Assembly: GCF_900107095.1 (NCBI RefSeq) | Contig: NZ_FNOR01000024.1 | Location: 1-45,493, forward strand | Source of the DNA: Collimonas sp. OK242 | GTDB taxonomy: Bacteria; Pseudomonadota; Gammaproteobacteria; Burkholderiales; Burkholderiaceae_D | Direction: 5' to 3' | DNA length: 45,493 nt | Shown here: positions 28,741 through 40,495 of the stretch, piece by piece | Position numbering within the stretch: position 1 is the first letter of the stretch | Layout of the letters: each line of letters starts with the position of its first letter | Position numbers and translations under genes: made by a program | Notes under the pieces: model-generated | What the model saw: only the letters and a program-made list of their open reading frames with translations | Told to the model about the DNA's origin: nothing | The model's database searches: none

Positions 28741-29847
28741 TTAGCCGCGCTGCTTTTCGAATTCTTTCATGTACGCCACCAAGGCTTGCACGCCGGCCAA
28801 AGGCATCGCGTTGTAGATCGACGCGCGCATGCCGCCGACCGACTTATGCCCCTTCAATTGCAACAAGCCGTTTTCTTGGGCGCCGCTCAAGAAAGCCTGG
28901 TTCAGCGTTTCATCTGCAAGGAAGAAAGGCACGTTCATGCGCGAGCGGCTATTGCTGGCGATTTTGGTCCGGTAGAAATCGGTGGAATCCAGATAGTCAT
29001 ACAGCAGCGCCGCCTTGACGATATTGCGCTGCTCCATCGCGGCGACGCCGCCCTGCTTCTTGAGCCATTGGAACACCAGGCCGGCGATATAAATCGCATA
29101 GGTCGGCGGCGTGTTGTACATGGAATCGTTGTCGGACACGATTTTCCAGTTGAACGCGGAAGGGCAAGCCGGCAACGCATGGCCGAGCAAATCTTCGCGC
29201 ACCAGCACCAAGGTCAATCCGGCCGGGCCGATATTCTTTTGCGCACCACCGTAGATCACGCCGTATCTGGAAACATCCACCACGCGCGACAGGATGTGCG
29301 AAGACATGTCGGCAACCAGCGGCGCGTTATTGGTTTCAGCTGCGATATCGGGCGTGAATTGATATTCAACGCCGTCAATGGTCTCATTGGTGCAGATATG
29401 GACGTAGGCCGGATCTTTGGACAACTGCCAGCTGTCGCGCTCAGGAATTTGCGCGAAATGAATGTCCTCGGAAGAGGCGGCAACGTTGACGTTGCCGTAG
29501 CGCCGCGCTTCTTTCAGCGATTTGGTCGACCAGGAACCGGTATTGATGTAGTCGCTGGTGGCCGGCTGGGATCGACCGTCGCGGCCCAGCAGGTTAAGCG
29601 GAATAATCGCGTTCTCGGCAATCGCGCCGCCTTGCATGAACAGCAGTTTGTAATTGGCCGGAACCGCAAACAACTCGCGGAAATCGTGCTGCGCCGCTGC
29701 CAGAATCGACATGAATTCTTTGCCGCGATGACTCATTTCCATCACGGACATGCCACTGCCTTCCCAGTCCAGCATTTCGGCGGCAGCTTGCTGCAGCACC
29801 TCTTTCGGCAATACCGCGGGACCAGCAGAAAAATTATAGATAGGCAT
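28741..29847 (-). CDS. serC: phosphoserine aminotransferase
   Basis: A 368-residue class V aminotransferase starting [20 protein letters not shown], with LFMQGGA (69-75), [10 protein letters not shown] and the PLP lysine K204 in [12 protein letters not shown]. It makes 3-phosphoserine for serine synthesis and 4-phosphohydroxythreonine for pyridoxal phosphate, the cofactor needed by the neighbouring aminotransferase HisC. It lies 98 bp upstream of pheA and 133 bp downstream of gyrA, a conserved proteobacterial order. Confidence 0.96.
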   Translation of the reverse strand: MPIYNFSAGPAVLPKEVLQQAAAEMLDWEGSGMSVMEMSHRGKEFMSILAAAQHDFRELFAVPANYKLLFMQGGAIAENAIIPLNLLGRDGRSQPATSDYINTGSWSTKSLKEARRYGNVNVAASSEDIHFAQIPERDSWQLSKDPAYVHICTNETIDGVEYQFTPDIAAETNNAPLVADMSSHILSRVVDVSRYGVIYGGAQKNIGPAGLTLVLVREDLLGHALPACPSAFNWKIVSDNDSMYNTPPTYAIYIAGLVFQWLKKQGGVAAMEQRNIVKAALLYDYLDSTDFYRTKIASNSRSRMNVPFFLADETLNQAFLSGAQENGLLQLKGHKSVGGMRASIYNAMPLAGVQALVAYMKEFEKQRG

Positions 29848-29980
29848 GATGAATGTCGTCAGATAAAGAACCAGAACAGAGAGTGACTACGAACCAACAG
29901 ATGGCGTTACTGTGTTTTTACAACCTTACTTGCATAAAACCATGCGCGACTCAGCTTACGGGCTGAGCCGCGCTACTTCT

Positions 29981-32638
<2,658 letters not shown>

Positions 32639-32907
32639 TTAGCGAGTCGGCCAATCTTTACTTGGGTTGATCAATATAGAACCAGCGTTCGCAAGCGGTC
32701 TGCCAACTGGTGGCGAAACACGATTTGAAACGAAGGTATAACCGCGTGATTTTAGCACGCGAGAGAGGCTATTCTGGCTTTTCAGGCAAGGCGGTCCAGG
32801 CCGAAAACCTGCCGGCCCGGAAAAATATGTTTAAATGCCGCCTTGCCCGACTATCCGGCGATCTTAAAAACAATCTCGCCGCCGCCATTTCTCTCAGGAA
32901 ACAATTT

Positions 32908-33594
32908 ATGCGTTCTTCATTTGCGCTCTGCCTATTGCTAGGTTCGGCCCTCGGCACTGCGTCCAATCCCGGCTTCGCCCAAGCCACCGTGGTTCAGGCG
33001 CCCACTGAAAAAAGTGCTTATTTACAAGATGGACGCGGCCCTATCGTTCGCAGCCAGGATGGCATGTGCTGGCGCTCCGGTTATTGGGAGCCGGACGACG
33101 CAGTTGCCGGCTGCGACGGCGCCTTGGTAGCGCCGGTAATGAAGGCCAGCGCACCGGCACTGGTTGCCAATCCGATGATTGCCAGCAATGAAGTCGCCCC
33201 GGCAACTGTGAGTGCGCAATGCAACATCAACGTGACGCTGGCGAGCGACCAGAATTTCAGCTTCGGGAAGGCAACATTAACTAATGCGGCCAAGCAACGC
33301 ATTGATCAGCAGCTGATTGCCAAACTGACACGCTGCGCCAGCGCCGACCTCATAGTAGTCACCGGCCATACCGATCGTCTTGGAACTGCAGAATACAACC
33401 AGAAACTGTCAGTGCAACGCGCCGCCAATGTTGCCAATTATCTAAAAAGCAAAGGCATCGCAAATAAAATAGAAATCGTCGGCGCCGGCGCATCCGATCC
33501 AGCATTGAACTGCAGCAACAATTTGAGTCGCAAAAAGCTGCTTAGTTGCCTGAGCCCTAACCGCAGAGTCGTAGTAAAAGTACAAGCCAATTAA
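32908..33594 (+). CDS. OmpA-family outer-membrane protein (paralogue 1)
   Basis: A 228-residue protein from the ATG at 32908, which has AGGAA 7 bp upstream; the frame stays open further but without signals. Signal peptide to about residue 25 (PGFAQ). An N-terminal motif follows, SAYLQDGRGPIVRSQDGMCW ... GYWEPDD ... GCDGA, found in Burkholderiales OmpA proteins. The C-terminal OmpA peptidoglycan-binding domain has VTGHTDRLG, NQKLSVQRA and NRRVVVKV. It is rich in cysteine (seven in the mature part) and carries an insertion (NCSNNLSRKKLLSCLSP) before NRR, suggesting disulfides. It is a divergent tandem copy of the gene at 33874. Confidence 0.88.
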   Translation: MRSSFALCLLLGSALGTASNPGFAQATVVQAPTEKSAYLQDGRGPIVRSQDGMCWRSGYWEPDDAVAGCDGALVAPVMKASAPALVANPMIASNEVAPATVSAQCNINVTLASDQNFSFGKATLTNAAKQRIDQQLIAKLTRCASADLIVVTGHTDRLGTAEYNQKLSVQRAANVANYLKSKGIANKIEIVGAGASDPALNCSNNLSRKKLLSCLSPNRRVVVKVQAN

Positions 33595-33873
33595 AATAAA
33601 ATGGATAGTTTTCTTGCACCGATGTAAGATGTTGCCCGTGGTACTGTTTTCATAATGCCATGTTGTATGAAAACAACGAAGCAGGCGAAACGTGGGCTGG
33701 ATCATTTGGCATCCTTCGCTAGCGCTTGAAGCCTGTGGCAGAATGGTGGTCAAGTTCATTGCGTGTGGTCAAACCTACACGTAACGGCCTGAACCACGTG
33801 GTACTATCCAATTTTTGATGTCGTATATTAGTTGCGCAGTTAATCTGCGGATATCTCAACCGAGAGGAGAAAC
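33595..33873 (+). promoter_or_regulatory. repeat-rich upstream region of ompA
   Basis: A 279-bp spacer. It contains two direct copies of GTGGTCAA (33746-33753 and 33765-33772, 19 bp apart) and a perfect palindrome ACCACGTGGT (33793-33802). CGTGGTACT also occurs twice (33637-33645 and 33797-33805), and a 9-bp inverted repeat TGTTTTCAT...ATGAAAACA lies at about 33646-33678. These look like binding sites for a regulator or mRNA leader structure. No clear -35/-10 pair was found. Confidence 0.5.
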
Positions 33874-34506
33874 ATGAATAAATTAGCAAAACTCGTCTTC
33901 GCTGCGTCCGCAGTCGTCGCACTCTCTGCCTCCGCGCAGGAAATCAAGGATATCCAGGCAAACACTCCTAACAGTGCTTATGTGCAAGATGCACGCGGTA
34001 CTATCGCACGTGACCCGTACGGTCTGTGCTGGCACACCGGCTACTGGACACCAGCTGATTCGGTTCCAGGTTGCGACGGCGAAATCGCTCAAGCTGCACC
34101 TGCTCCAGCTGCACCAGCTCCTGCACCAGTTGCTCCTGCACCAGCGCCGGTTTCGCAAAAGGTTACTTTTGCTGCTGACGCATTCTTTGACTTCGACAAA
34201 GCTGTCCTGAAGCCAGAAGGCAAAGCCAAGCTGGATGATCTGACATCGAAACTGGGCGCAATCAACCTGGAAGTCATCATCGCTGTTGGCCATACTGACT
34301 CCGTCGGTTCAGTTGCTTACAACCAAAAATTGTCGGTTCGCCGCGCTGAAGCTGTTAAGGCATACCTGGTACACAAGGGTGTCGAAGCTAACCGCGTCTA
34401 CACTGAAGGTAAAGGCAAGTCGCAACCGGTCGCTGATAACAAGACCGCTGCTGGCCGCGCTAAAAACCGTCGCGTTGAAATCGAAGTTGTTGGTACAAAC
34501 AAGTAA
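33874..34506 (+). CDS. ompA: OmpA-family outer-membrane protein (major form)
   Basis: A 210-residue protein behind a strong site (GAGAGGAG) 5 bp before the ATG. Signal peptide MNKLAKLVFAASAVVALSAS-A. The motif SAYVQDARGTIARDPYGLCW ... GYWTPADSVPGCDGE is the Burkholderiales OmpA N-terminal signature. A Pro/Ala linker (APAPVAPAPAPV) leads to the OmpA C-terminal domain: FFDFDKAVLKPEGKAKL, VGHTDSVGSVAYNQKLSVRR and KNRRVEIEV. It tethers the outer membrane to peptidoglycan non-covalently. Codon choice favours high expression (gct, ctg, cgt). A strong terminator follows. Confidence 0.93.
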   Translation: MNKLAKLVFAASAVVALSASAQEIKDIQANTPNSAYVQDARGTIARDPYGLCWHTGYWTPADSVPGCDGEIAQAAPAPAAPAPAPVAPAPAPVSQKVTFAADAFFDFDKAVLKPEGKAKLDDLTSKLGAINLEVIIAVGHTDSVGSVAYNQKLSVRRAEAVKAYLVHKGVEANRVYTEGKGKSQPVADNKTAAGRAKNRRVEIEVVGTNK

Positions 34507-34525
34507 TCGACTCAAGCTTGATCAG

Positions 34526-34552
34526 AACCCCGCCCTGGCGGGGTTTTTTTTC
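34526..34552 (+). terminator. rho-independent terminator of ompA
   Basis: CCCCGCC-ct-GGCGGGG stem followed by eight T residues, about 20 bp after the ompA stop. Confidence 0.95.
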
Positions 34553-34639
34553 GCATAAAACATCAGCCGCAGTTGATTTGGAAACTTTCGGCGATGGCTT
34601 TTAATCAGACAACAAACCGCAAAACCGTACTTTCCAGCT

Positions 34640-35347
34640 ATGATTCAACCTATGAACGCAGACCCGTCAGAACTCAAGAAATTCAGCGACCTGGCTCACC
34701 GGTGGTGGGACCCTGAATCCGAATTTCGCCCTCTGCATGAAATCAATCCCTTGCGCCTGGAGTGGATCAACTCACGCGCACCGCTTGCCGGCAAGAATGT
34801 GCTGGATATCGGCTGCGGCGGCGGCATCCTGGCTGAATCGATGGCAAGGAAAGGCGCTATCGTTAGCGGCATCGACTTGTCCGACAAAGCCTTGAAGGTT
34901 GCCGATCTGCATAGCCTGGAGTCCGGCATCGAAGTCCGTTACGAGAAAATCGCCGCCGAAGAAATGGCCGGCCGCGAAGCCGGGCAATTCGACGTCGTGA
35001 CCTGCATGGAGATGCTGGAGCACGTACCCGATCCGGCATCCATCGTGCGCGCCTGCGCCACATTGGTGAAACCTGGCGGCCAAGTGTTTTTCTCGACCCT
35101 GAACCGCAACCTGAAAGCCTATCTGCAGGCGGTCCTGGCAGCTGAATACCTATTGCGCATGCTGCCCAAAGGCACGCATGACTACGACAAGTTCATCACG
35201 CCGGCGGAACTGGCGCAATTCGCCCGCAACGCCGGGCTGACGGTCGATGTGATGCGCGGCATGAGCTATAACCCGCTCACACTGCTCTACTCGCTCAACC
35301 AGGATACCAGCGTCAACTATCTGATGGCTTGCACCCGGCCCGGCTAG
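34640..35347 (+). CDS. ubiG: ubiquinone biosynthesis O-methyltransferase
   Basis: A 235-residue class I SAM methyltransferase. It has the UbiG opening ([20 protein letters not shown]), [13 protein letters not shown] (54-66), [10 protein letters not shown] and [13 protein letters not shown]. It catalyses both O-methylation steps of ubiquinone synthesis. The ATG at 34640 has no strong ribosome binding site; an ATG at 34652 is possible. It lies upstream of gph with an 87-bp spacer, the usual ompA-ubiG-gph order. Confidence 0.96.
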   Translation: MIQPMNADPSELKKFSDLAHRWWDPESEFRPLHEINPLRLEWINSRAPLAGKNVLDIGCGGGILAESMARKGAIVSGIDLSDKALKVADLHSLESGIEVRYEKIAAEEMAGREAGQFDVVTCMEMLEHVPDPASIVRACATLVKPGGQVFFSTLNRNLKAYLQAVLAAEYLLRMLPKGTHDYDKFITPAELAQFARNAGLTVDVMRGMSYNPLTLLYSLNQDTSVNYLMACTRPG

Positions 35348-35434
35348 GCGCCTTGCTTTGGCAGGCGCCGCACTGCCTGCCCACCTGCTTGCCGGCCTGC
35401 TTGTTAGCCGATTATTCGTATTTTAGGAATTACC

Positions 35435-36097
35435 ATGCCCTTGCCAATGCCGCGCGCCATTCTGTTCGATCTTGACGGTACGCTCGCCGACACTGCCCCA
35501 GACCTGGCGGCGGCGCTTAACCGGCTGCGCAACGATCGCGGTTTGAGCAGCACTCCCTACGAACAACTGCGGCCACACACGTCAGCCGGTGCACGCGGCA
35601 TGATAGGCGCCGCCTTCGGCCTGCAGCCGGGCGATCCCGACTATGAGGAATTACGGATCGGCTTCCTCGCTCACTACGCCGCCGCGCTGGCAGTCGACAG
35701 CACCCTGTTCGACGGCATACCGGCGCTACTCGACGATCTGCGCCAGCGCAATCTCGGCTGGGGAGTGGTGACCAACAAGGCTGCCAAATTTACCGATCCC
35801 CTGGTTGCACAGATCGGCCTGGCGGATGCCGACTGCGTCATTTCCGGCGATACCACGGCCCATTCGAAACCCCATCCGGAGCCGCTGCTGGAAGCTGCAC
35901 GACGCCTCAATTTACAGCCGCAGGAATGCTGGTATGTCGGCGACGATCTGCGCGATATTCAAGCCGGCCGCGCGGCCGGCATGGCTACCGTCGCCGTGGC
36001 CTGGGGCTATTGCGGCGAGAGCGCGCCGCACACATGGGAAGCAGACGCCCTGATCGAGACGCCACTTCAATTGCTGGCACTGCTGCCGCGGCACTGA
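35435..36097 (+). CDS. gph: phosphoglycolate phosphatase
   Basis: A 220-residue HAD hydrolase. Motif I is FDLDGTLADT (nucleophile Asp12, acid/base Asp14), motif II GVVTNKAAK, motif III HSKPHPEPLLEA and motif IV YVGDDLRDIQAGRAAGM. It removes phosphate from 2-phosphoglycolate, a product of DNA repair and oxygenase reactions. TAGGAATT precedes the ATG. A Gph/MupP-type role (MurNAc-6-phosphate phosphatase) is possible because the two are hard to tell apart by motif. Confidence 0.88.
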   Translation: MPLPMPRAILFDLDGTLADTAPDLAAALNRLRNDRGLSSTPYEQLRPHTSAGARGMIGAAFGLQPGDPDYEELRIGFLAHYAAALAVDSTLFDGIPALLDDLRQRNLGWGVVTNKAAKFTDPLVAQIGLADADCVISGDTTAHSKPHPEPLLEAARRLNLQPQECWYVGDDLRDIQAGRAAGMATVAVAWGYCGESAPHTWEADALIETPLQLLALLPRH

Positions 36098-36252
36098 TTT
36101 CCAGGTACGGAATCAGCGCATACGCTTGTGCATGATTGAACATTGATCGATTGAGCGGCAGCCTGCCGCCGGCCGGTTCGAAGAATTGAATACATTAACG
36201 GGCAAGACTGTCTGGCGGTATATTGTGGACATCCTTGCCCAAAGGAATAAAA

Positions 36253-39200
36253 ATGGCAAACCTCCCACGTCCTTCCTGGCTGCCGCGCGCCATGCGCTGG
36301 ACCGGCATCACCGTTATCGTCTTGCTGGTATTGGCACTGATCAGCTGGCTGGCGGTGCCGCCGGTCGCCAAACACCTGGTCGAACAACAAATCGAAGCCC
36401 AGATCGGCCGCAAGGCAACGGTCGGCAAGATCACCTTCAATCCTTTCACCCTGACGCTGACGGCATCCGATTTCACGCTCTATGAGCAGGACAAAACCAC
36501 CGCGGCGTTCTCGGCAAAAACACTGCTGGTCAACGCCTCGTCGGCCTCGCTGTTCCGACTGGCGCCGGTGCTGAACGAAGCCAGGCTGGTCAATCCCAAT
36601 CTGCATATCGTGCGCACCAGCGCCGACGGCATCGGCCGCTACAATTTCTCCGACGTCATCGATCGCATTCTGGCGATGCCGAAGAGCGACAAGCCTGCCC
36701 TGTTTTCAGTCTCCAACATCCAGCTCGAAAACGGCAGCATCAAGTTCGATGACAAGGTGACCAACAAACTGGTGACTATAGAAGCACTCAACATCGGCCT
36801 GCCTTATGTGTCGAACTTCCCCAGCAAGGTCGACACCTTCGTGCTGCCGCATGTCTCGGCCAAGGTCAACGGCACGCCGTTCGATTTGAAAGGACGTAGC
36901 AAACCATTCGCCGGCAGCATGGAAACCGCGCTGGCGATCGATATCGAACAGCTCGATGTCGCCAGCTTCGTGGCGTTTTCTCCGGTAGCGCTGCCGCTGG
37001 CCATCCAGAGCACCAAACTATCGACCAAGCTCGACCTGACGTTCTTGCGCAGCAAGGACAAACCTGAAGTATTGCTATCGGGAGCGATCAAACTGGCCGA
37101 CGTCGCATTGGCTGACAAGGACGCAGCGCCGCTGCTCAAGGCACAGGCGATCGACATCCAGATGAATAAGCTCAACGTCCTCACCGGCAGCGCCGCACTC
37201 GATCAGATCGAGATCCGGCAACCGGAAGTCTGGGTCAACCTGAACGCCAATGGCAGCCTGAACTGGGCTGCCCTGAGCACGCCAGCCGCCAAACAGGAAA
37301 TTGTGAAGGATGCCCCCCAAAAGAAAGCAGGCCCATCGCCGCAAATGACCCTGGCCAAGCTCGCTATTCACGACGGTACGGTCAATTGGCTGGATGCAGC
37401 CAATGCGTCGCCAGCGTTGAACCTGCAGGTCAAGAACGTGGCGCTGAATGCGACCCAGCTATCGCTGGCAGCCGATGCAAAACCTGCTACCGTGACGCTC
37501 TCCAGCGGCACTGAAGGTGAACAGCATATCCAGTTCATCGGCCAGATCACTCCCGCCAAAGGCATGGTCGCCGGCAAGGCCAGCATCAACGCCTTATCCC
37601 TCGCGCAGTACCAGCCCTATGTCAATCGCTCCCTGGCAGCAGTGCTATCCGGTCAGTTGTCACTCAACACCTTGCTGGCGGTGGATGGCAGCCGCGTCCG
37701 CTTGCATCAACTGGGTATCGATGTCGACGATCTCAAAGTGACAGCAAAAACGAGCGCAGGCGGCAGCATCGGCGCCAAGAAGATCAAGCTGGAAAACGCC
37801 AGCGTAGATACCGAAACGCACACTTTCAATGCCGATGCATTGCGTCTCGCAGGCATACAGGGCGACGTGCGCAGGGACGCCCAGGGCAAACTCAATCTGC
37901 AACAATTCGTCGCCAACACCGGTGGCGCGAACAAGGCGGCCGCCAACGCATCCGCCAAAAAAGCCGGACCGGACTGGGTCGCCACCCTGAACCAGTTTGC
38001 CGTCAGCGACAGTAGCCTTGCTTATCAGGACGATGCGGTAAAACCGGCGGTCAAGTTGCGCGCCGACGGCCTCAACCTGACCGCCGAAAATATCTCCAGC
38101 AAACTGGACAAGCCGATCAAGGTCGCCCTTCATACGCAGCTCAATACAACCGGAAAATTATCGGTCGACGGCAGCGTCGCAGCGCAAATGAAATCCGTCG
38201 CGCTCGATCTCGACGCGCAAAATCTGCCGGTCGCCGCGCTACAGCCCTATTTCACCGATTATCTGAATGTGGCCCTGACTTCGGGCCTGGCCAGCAGCAA
38301 AGGCAAGTTATTGCTGACACTGCCCGGCGGCCGCCAGGAACTCGCCACCAGTTATAACGGCAACCTGCGGCTGGCGAATTTCCGGGTGCTCGATAAAGAA
38401 AATTCAGCGGATTTCCTGAAATGGAAACTGCTCGACGTCAGCGGCATCGACGTCAATATCGGCGGCGCCCAGCAACAGCACGTGACCTTGGCAAAAATCG
38501 CGCTCAACGATTTCTATGCGCGCATCATCTTGTCCGACACGGCCAAGCTCAACTTGCAAGATATCGTGGTGTCGAAGAACGCGCCGGCAGGCGCACCGGC
38601 ACCTTCGCTGACTTCGGCCGAAGCAGGCAAGCCGGTGCCGCAAAAGACCACAAAAACCACTGCTGAAGGCAGCACCACGGTGGCGCCGATCGCGCCTGCC
38701 GCACCCAAGGCCAATGCGCCGGTGATCAAAGTCGGCCAGATCGTCATCAAAGGCGGCAACATCAACTACACCGATAACTTCGTCAAGCCGAACTACACCG
38801 CCAACATGACTGGCATGAACGGCACAGTCGGCGCGATCGCCTCCGACAAGCCGCAGCCGGCGCCTATCGACTTGAACGGCAAGATCGATAACGATGCGCC
38901 GGTCGCCATTTCCGGCTCCCTGAATCCCCTGTTCAAGCCGATGTTCCTCGACATCAAGGCCAGCGCCAACGGTGTCGAACTGCCACGTTTGACGCCGTAT
39001 GCCGCCAAGTACGCCGGCTACGCCATCGAAAAGGGTAAGTTGTCGATGGATGTCAGCTACCGCATCGAAAACGATAAGCTGGTAGCGCAAAACAGTGTGC
39101 GTATCGACCAGTTAACATTCGGTGACAAGATCGACAGTCCAACTGCAACCAAGCTGCCGGTGCTGCTGGCGGTAGCGTTGCTGAAAGACCGTAACGGCCA

Positions 39201-39915
39201 GATCAATATCAACCTGCCGATTTCCGGCACCTTGTCGGATCCGGAATTTTCGATAGGCGGCATCATCGTCCGCATTTTCGTCAATCTGATCGTCAAAGCC
39301 GTCACCTCGCCCTTCGCATTGATCAGCTCTGCCTTCGGCGGCAGCGGCGGCGACGAACTCGGCTACGCTGAGTTCGCCCCTGGCTCGGCCACTCTCACCG
39401 CGGCCACGCAAAGCAAGCTGGATACCATCGCCAAGGCCCTGACCGACCGCCCGGCGCTGAAGCTGGACCTGATCGGCCGGGTTGACCCGAAAACCGATAC
39501 CGACGGCGTCCGTCAGCAAGTTCTTAACCGCAAACTGAAAGCACTGAAGCTCAAGGATTCGGTCGACCAAAGCGACAATGCCGAATCGGACGATGTGACC
39601 CTGAGCGATGCCGACAAAGAAAAATACATGGGCAAAGTGTACAGCTCCTTAAAATTCGACAAGCCCCGTAACGTCATCGGCCTGGCGAAATCGCTGCCGA
39701 CCGCGGACATGGAAAAACTGATCGTCGCCAATACCCCGGTGACCCAGGACGCCTTGAGCGCGCTGGCAACCCGGCGCGCCGAGGCGGTCCGCAAATATCT
39801 GGAAACCAAGGGCCAGATCCCGCTCGAACGGATTTTCCTGATAGCGCCTAAATTGACTGCCGATGACATCAAAGACAAGGGCCAGCCGAATCGGGTCGAC
39901 TTTGCGCTGAAATAA
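36253..39915 (+). CDS. large DUF748 / AsmA-like envelope protein
   Basis: A 1220-residue protein. The ATG at 36253 follows AAAGGAATAAAA. An N-terminal membrane anchor lies at about residues 18-36 (TGITVIVLLVLALISWLAV). The long beta-rich body typical of AsmA-like/DUF748 proteins follows (KITFNPFTLTLTASDFTL; NINYTDNFVKPNYTANMTG), with Pro/Ala/Lys-rich linkers near residues 780-820. The last 190 residues contain segments that resemble the two halves of an OmpA peptidoglycan-binding fold, separated by an insertion. Relatives are inner-membrane-anchored periplasmic proteins, some of which bridge membranes for lipid transport; the role here is an inference. Confidence 0.88.
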   Translation: MANLPRPSWLPRAMRWTGITVIVLLVLALISWLAVPPVAKHLVEQQIEAQIGRKATVGKITFNPFTLTLTASDFTLYEQDKTTAAFSAKTLLVNASSASLFRLAPVLNEARLVNPNLHIVRTSADGIGRYNFSDVIDRILAMPKSDKPALFSVSNIQLENGSIKFDDKVTNKLVTIEALNIGLPYVSNFPSKVDTFVLPHVSAKVNGTPFDLKGRSKPFAGSMETALAIDIEQLDVASFVAFSPVALPLAIQSTKLSTKLDLTFLRSKDKPEVLLSGAIKLADVALADKDAAPLLKAQAIDIQMNKLNVLTGSAALDQIEIRQPEVWVNLNANGSLNWAALSTPAAKQEIVKDAPQKKAGPSPQMTLAKLAIHDGTVNWLDAANASPALNLQVKNVALNATQLSLAADAKPATVTLSSGTEGEQHIQFIGQITPAKGMVAGKASINALSLAQYQPYVNRSLAAVLSGQLSLNTLLAVDGSRVRLHQLGIDVDDLKVTAKTSAGGSIGAKKIKLENASVDTETHTFNADALRLAGIQGDVRRDAQGKLNLQQFVANTGGANKAAANASAKKAGPDWVATLNQFAVSDSSLAYQDDAVKPAVKLRADGLNLTAENISSKLDKPIKVALHTQLNTTGKLSVDGSVAAQMKSVALDLDAQNLPVAALQPYFTDYLNVALTSGLASSKGKLLLTLPGGRQELATSYNGNLRLANFRVLDKENSADFLKWKLLDVSGIDVNIGGAQQQHVTLAKIALNDFYARIILSDTAKLNLQDIVVSKNAPAGAPAPSLTSAEAGKPVPQKTTKTTAEGSTTVAPIAPAAPKANAPVIKVGQIVIKGGNINYTDNFVKPNYTANMTGMNGTVGAIASDKPQPAPIDLNGKIDNDAPVAISGSLNPLFKPMFLDIKASANGVELPRLTPYAAKYAGYAIEKGKLSMDVSYRIENDKLVAQNSVRIDQLTFGDKIDSPTATKLPVLLAVALLKDRNGQININLPISGTLSDPEFSIGGIIVRIFVNLIVKAVTSPFALISSAFGGSGGDELGYAEFAPGSATLTAATQSKLDTIAKALTDRPALKLDLIGRVDPKTDTDGVRQQVLNRKLKALKLKDSVDQSDNAESDDVTLSDADKEKYMGKVYSSLKFDKPRNVIGLAKSLPTADMEKLIVANTPVTQDALSALATRRAEAVRKYLETKGQIPLERIFLIAPKLTADDIKDKGQPNRVDFALK

Positions 39916-39959
39916 GGGTTAAGGAGGGTTAAAGCCCTGGTTTCAATACAGGCAAGGTC

Positions 39960-39989
39960 CTGACACGAAGACCCCAAGTACGCTACAAT
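39960..39989 (+). promoter_or_regulatory. sigma70-type promoter of ssrA
   Basis: CTGACA (39960-39965), an 18-bp spacer, then TACAAT (39984-39989). Expected transcription starts a few bases before the mature tmRNA 5' end at 40002. Confidence 0.75.
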
Positions 39990-40001
39990 GGAGGTCTGCT
40001 T

Positions 40002-40364
40002 GGGGGCGACCTGGTTTCGACGTGGGTTACAAAGCAGCGCAGGGCATACCGAGGACCGACTACCTCGTAAATACAATCGGAATAGATCTAACTGCAAACG
40101 ATAACTCGTACGCACTAGCCGCTTAATAACCGGTTAGCTCTACACCATCTCGTCCCTGGGGTGGGCTGGTAAAACAGCGGTAGAGTCATTTACAGGGAAT
40201 CGCCTTTAGTCGGGTTACTTGGCTAAAAGTTAAATTTAGGTGACTCGCCTGAACGAAGCGTGTGCGTCCGCGTCGGCTGGGTTAAATCAAATGACAGCAC
40301 TAAGTATGTAGAACTGTCTGTAGAGGACTTGCGGACGCGGGTTCGATTCCCGCCGCCTCCACCA
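40002..40364 (+). ncRNA. ssrA: transfer-messenger RNA (tmRNA)
   Basis: The 5' end GGGGGCG pairs with CGCCTCC before ACCA at 40361-40364, a 7-bp acceptor stem with one G-T pair. The 5' part has GACCTGGTTTCGACGTGG and the 3' part has the T-arm GCGGGTTCGATTCCCGC. The tag frame at 40094-40126 reads ANDNSYALAA followed by tandem stops (TAATAA). It is a standard one-piece tmRNA. With SmpB it rescues stalled ribosomes and tags the nascent protein for ClpXP or similar proteases. A terminator follows. Confidence 0.97.
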
Positions 40365-40373
40365 CCAATAACA

Positions 40374-40403
40374 AAGGTCATCCTTCAGGATGGCCTTTTT
40401 TTA
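40374..40403 (+). terminator. rho-independent terminator of ssrA
   Basis: AAGGTCATCC-ttca-GGATGGCCTT (10-bp stem including one mismatch-like pair) followed by a run of T residues, about 10 bp after the tmRNA 3' end. Confidence 0.92.
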
Positions 40404-40495
40404 TTGGAATTCGAAGTAATGGAATGAAATGCAAAAACGACGGTGACCGCAAGCTACCCACTGCGATATGACGATTCAAATTCACGGATTCATAT

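Noticed and set aside
32710-32907. Longer start for the first OmpA-like gene
   Set aside because: The extra 66 residues lack a signal peptide, while the ATG at 32908 has AGGAA in place and begins a clear signal peptide.
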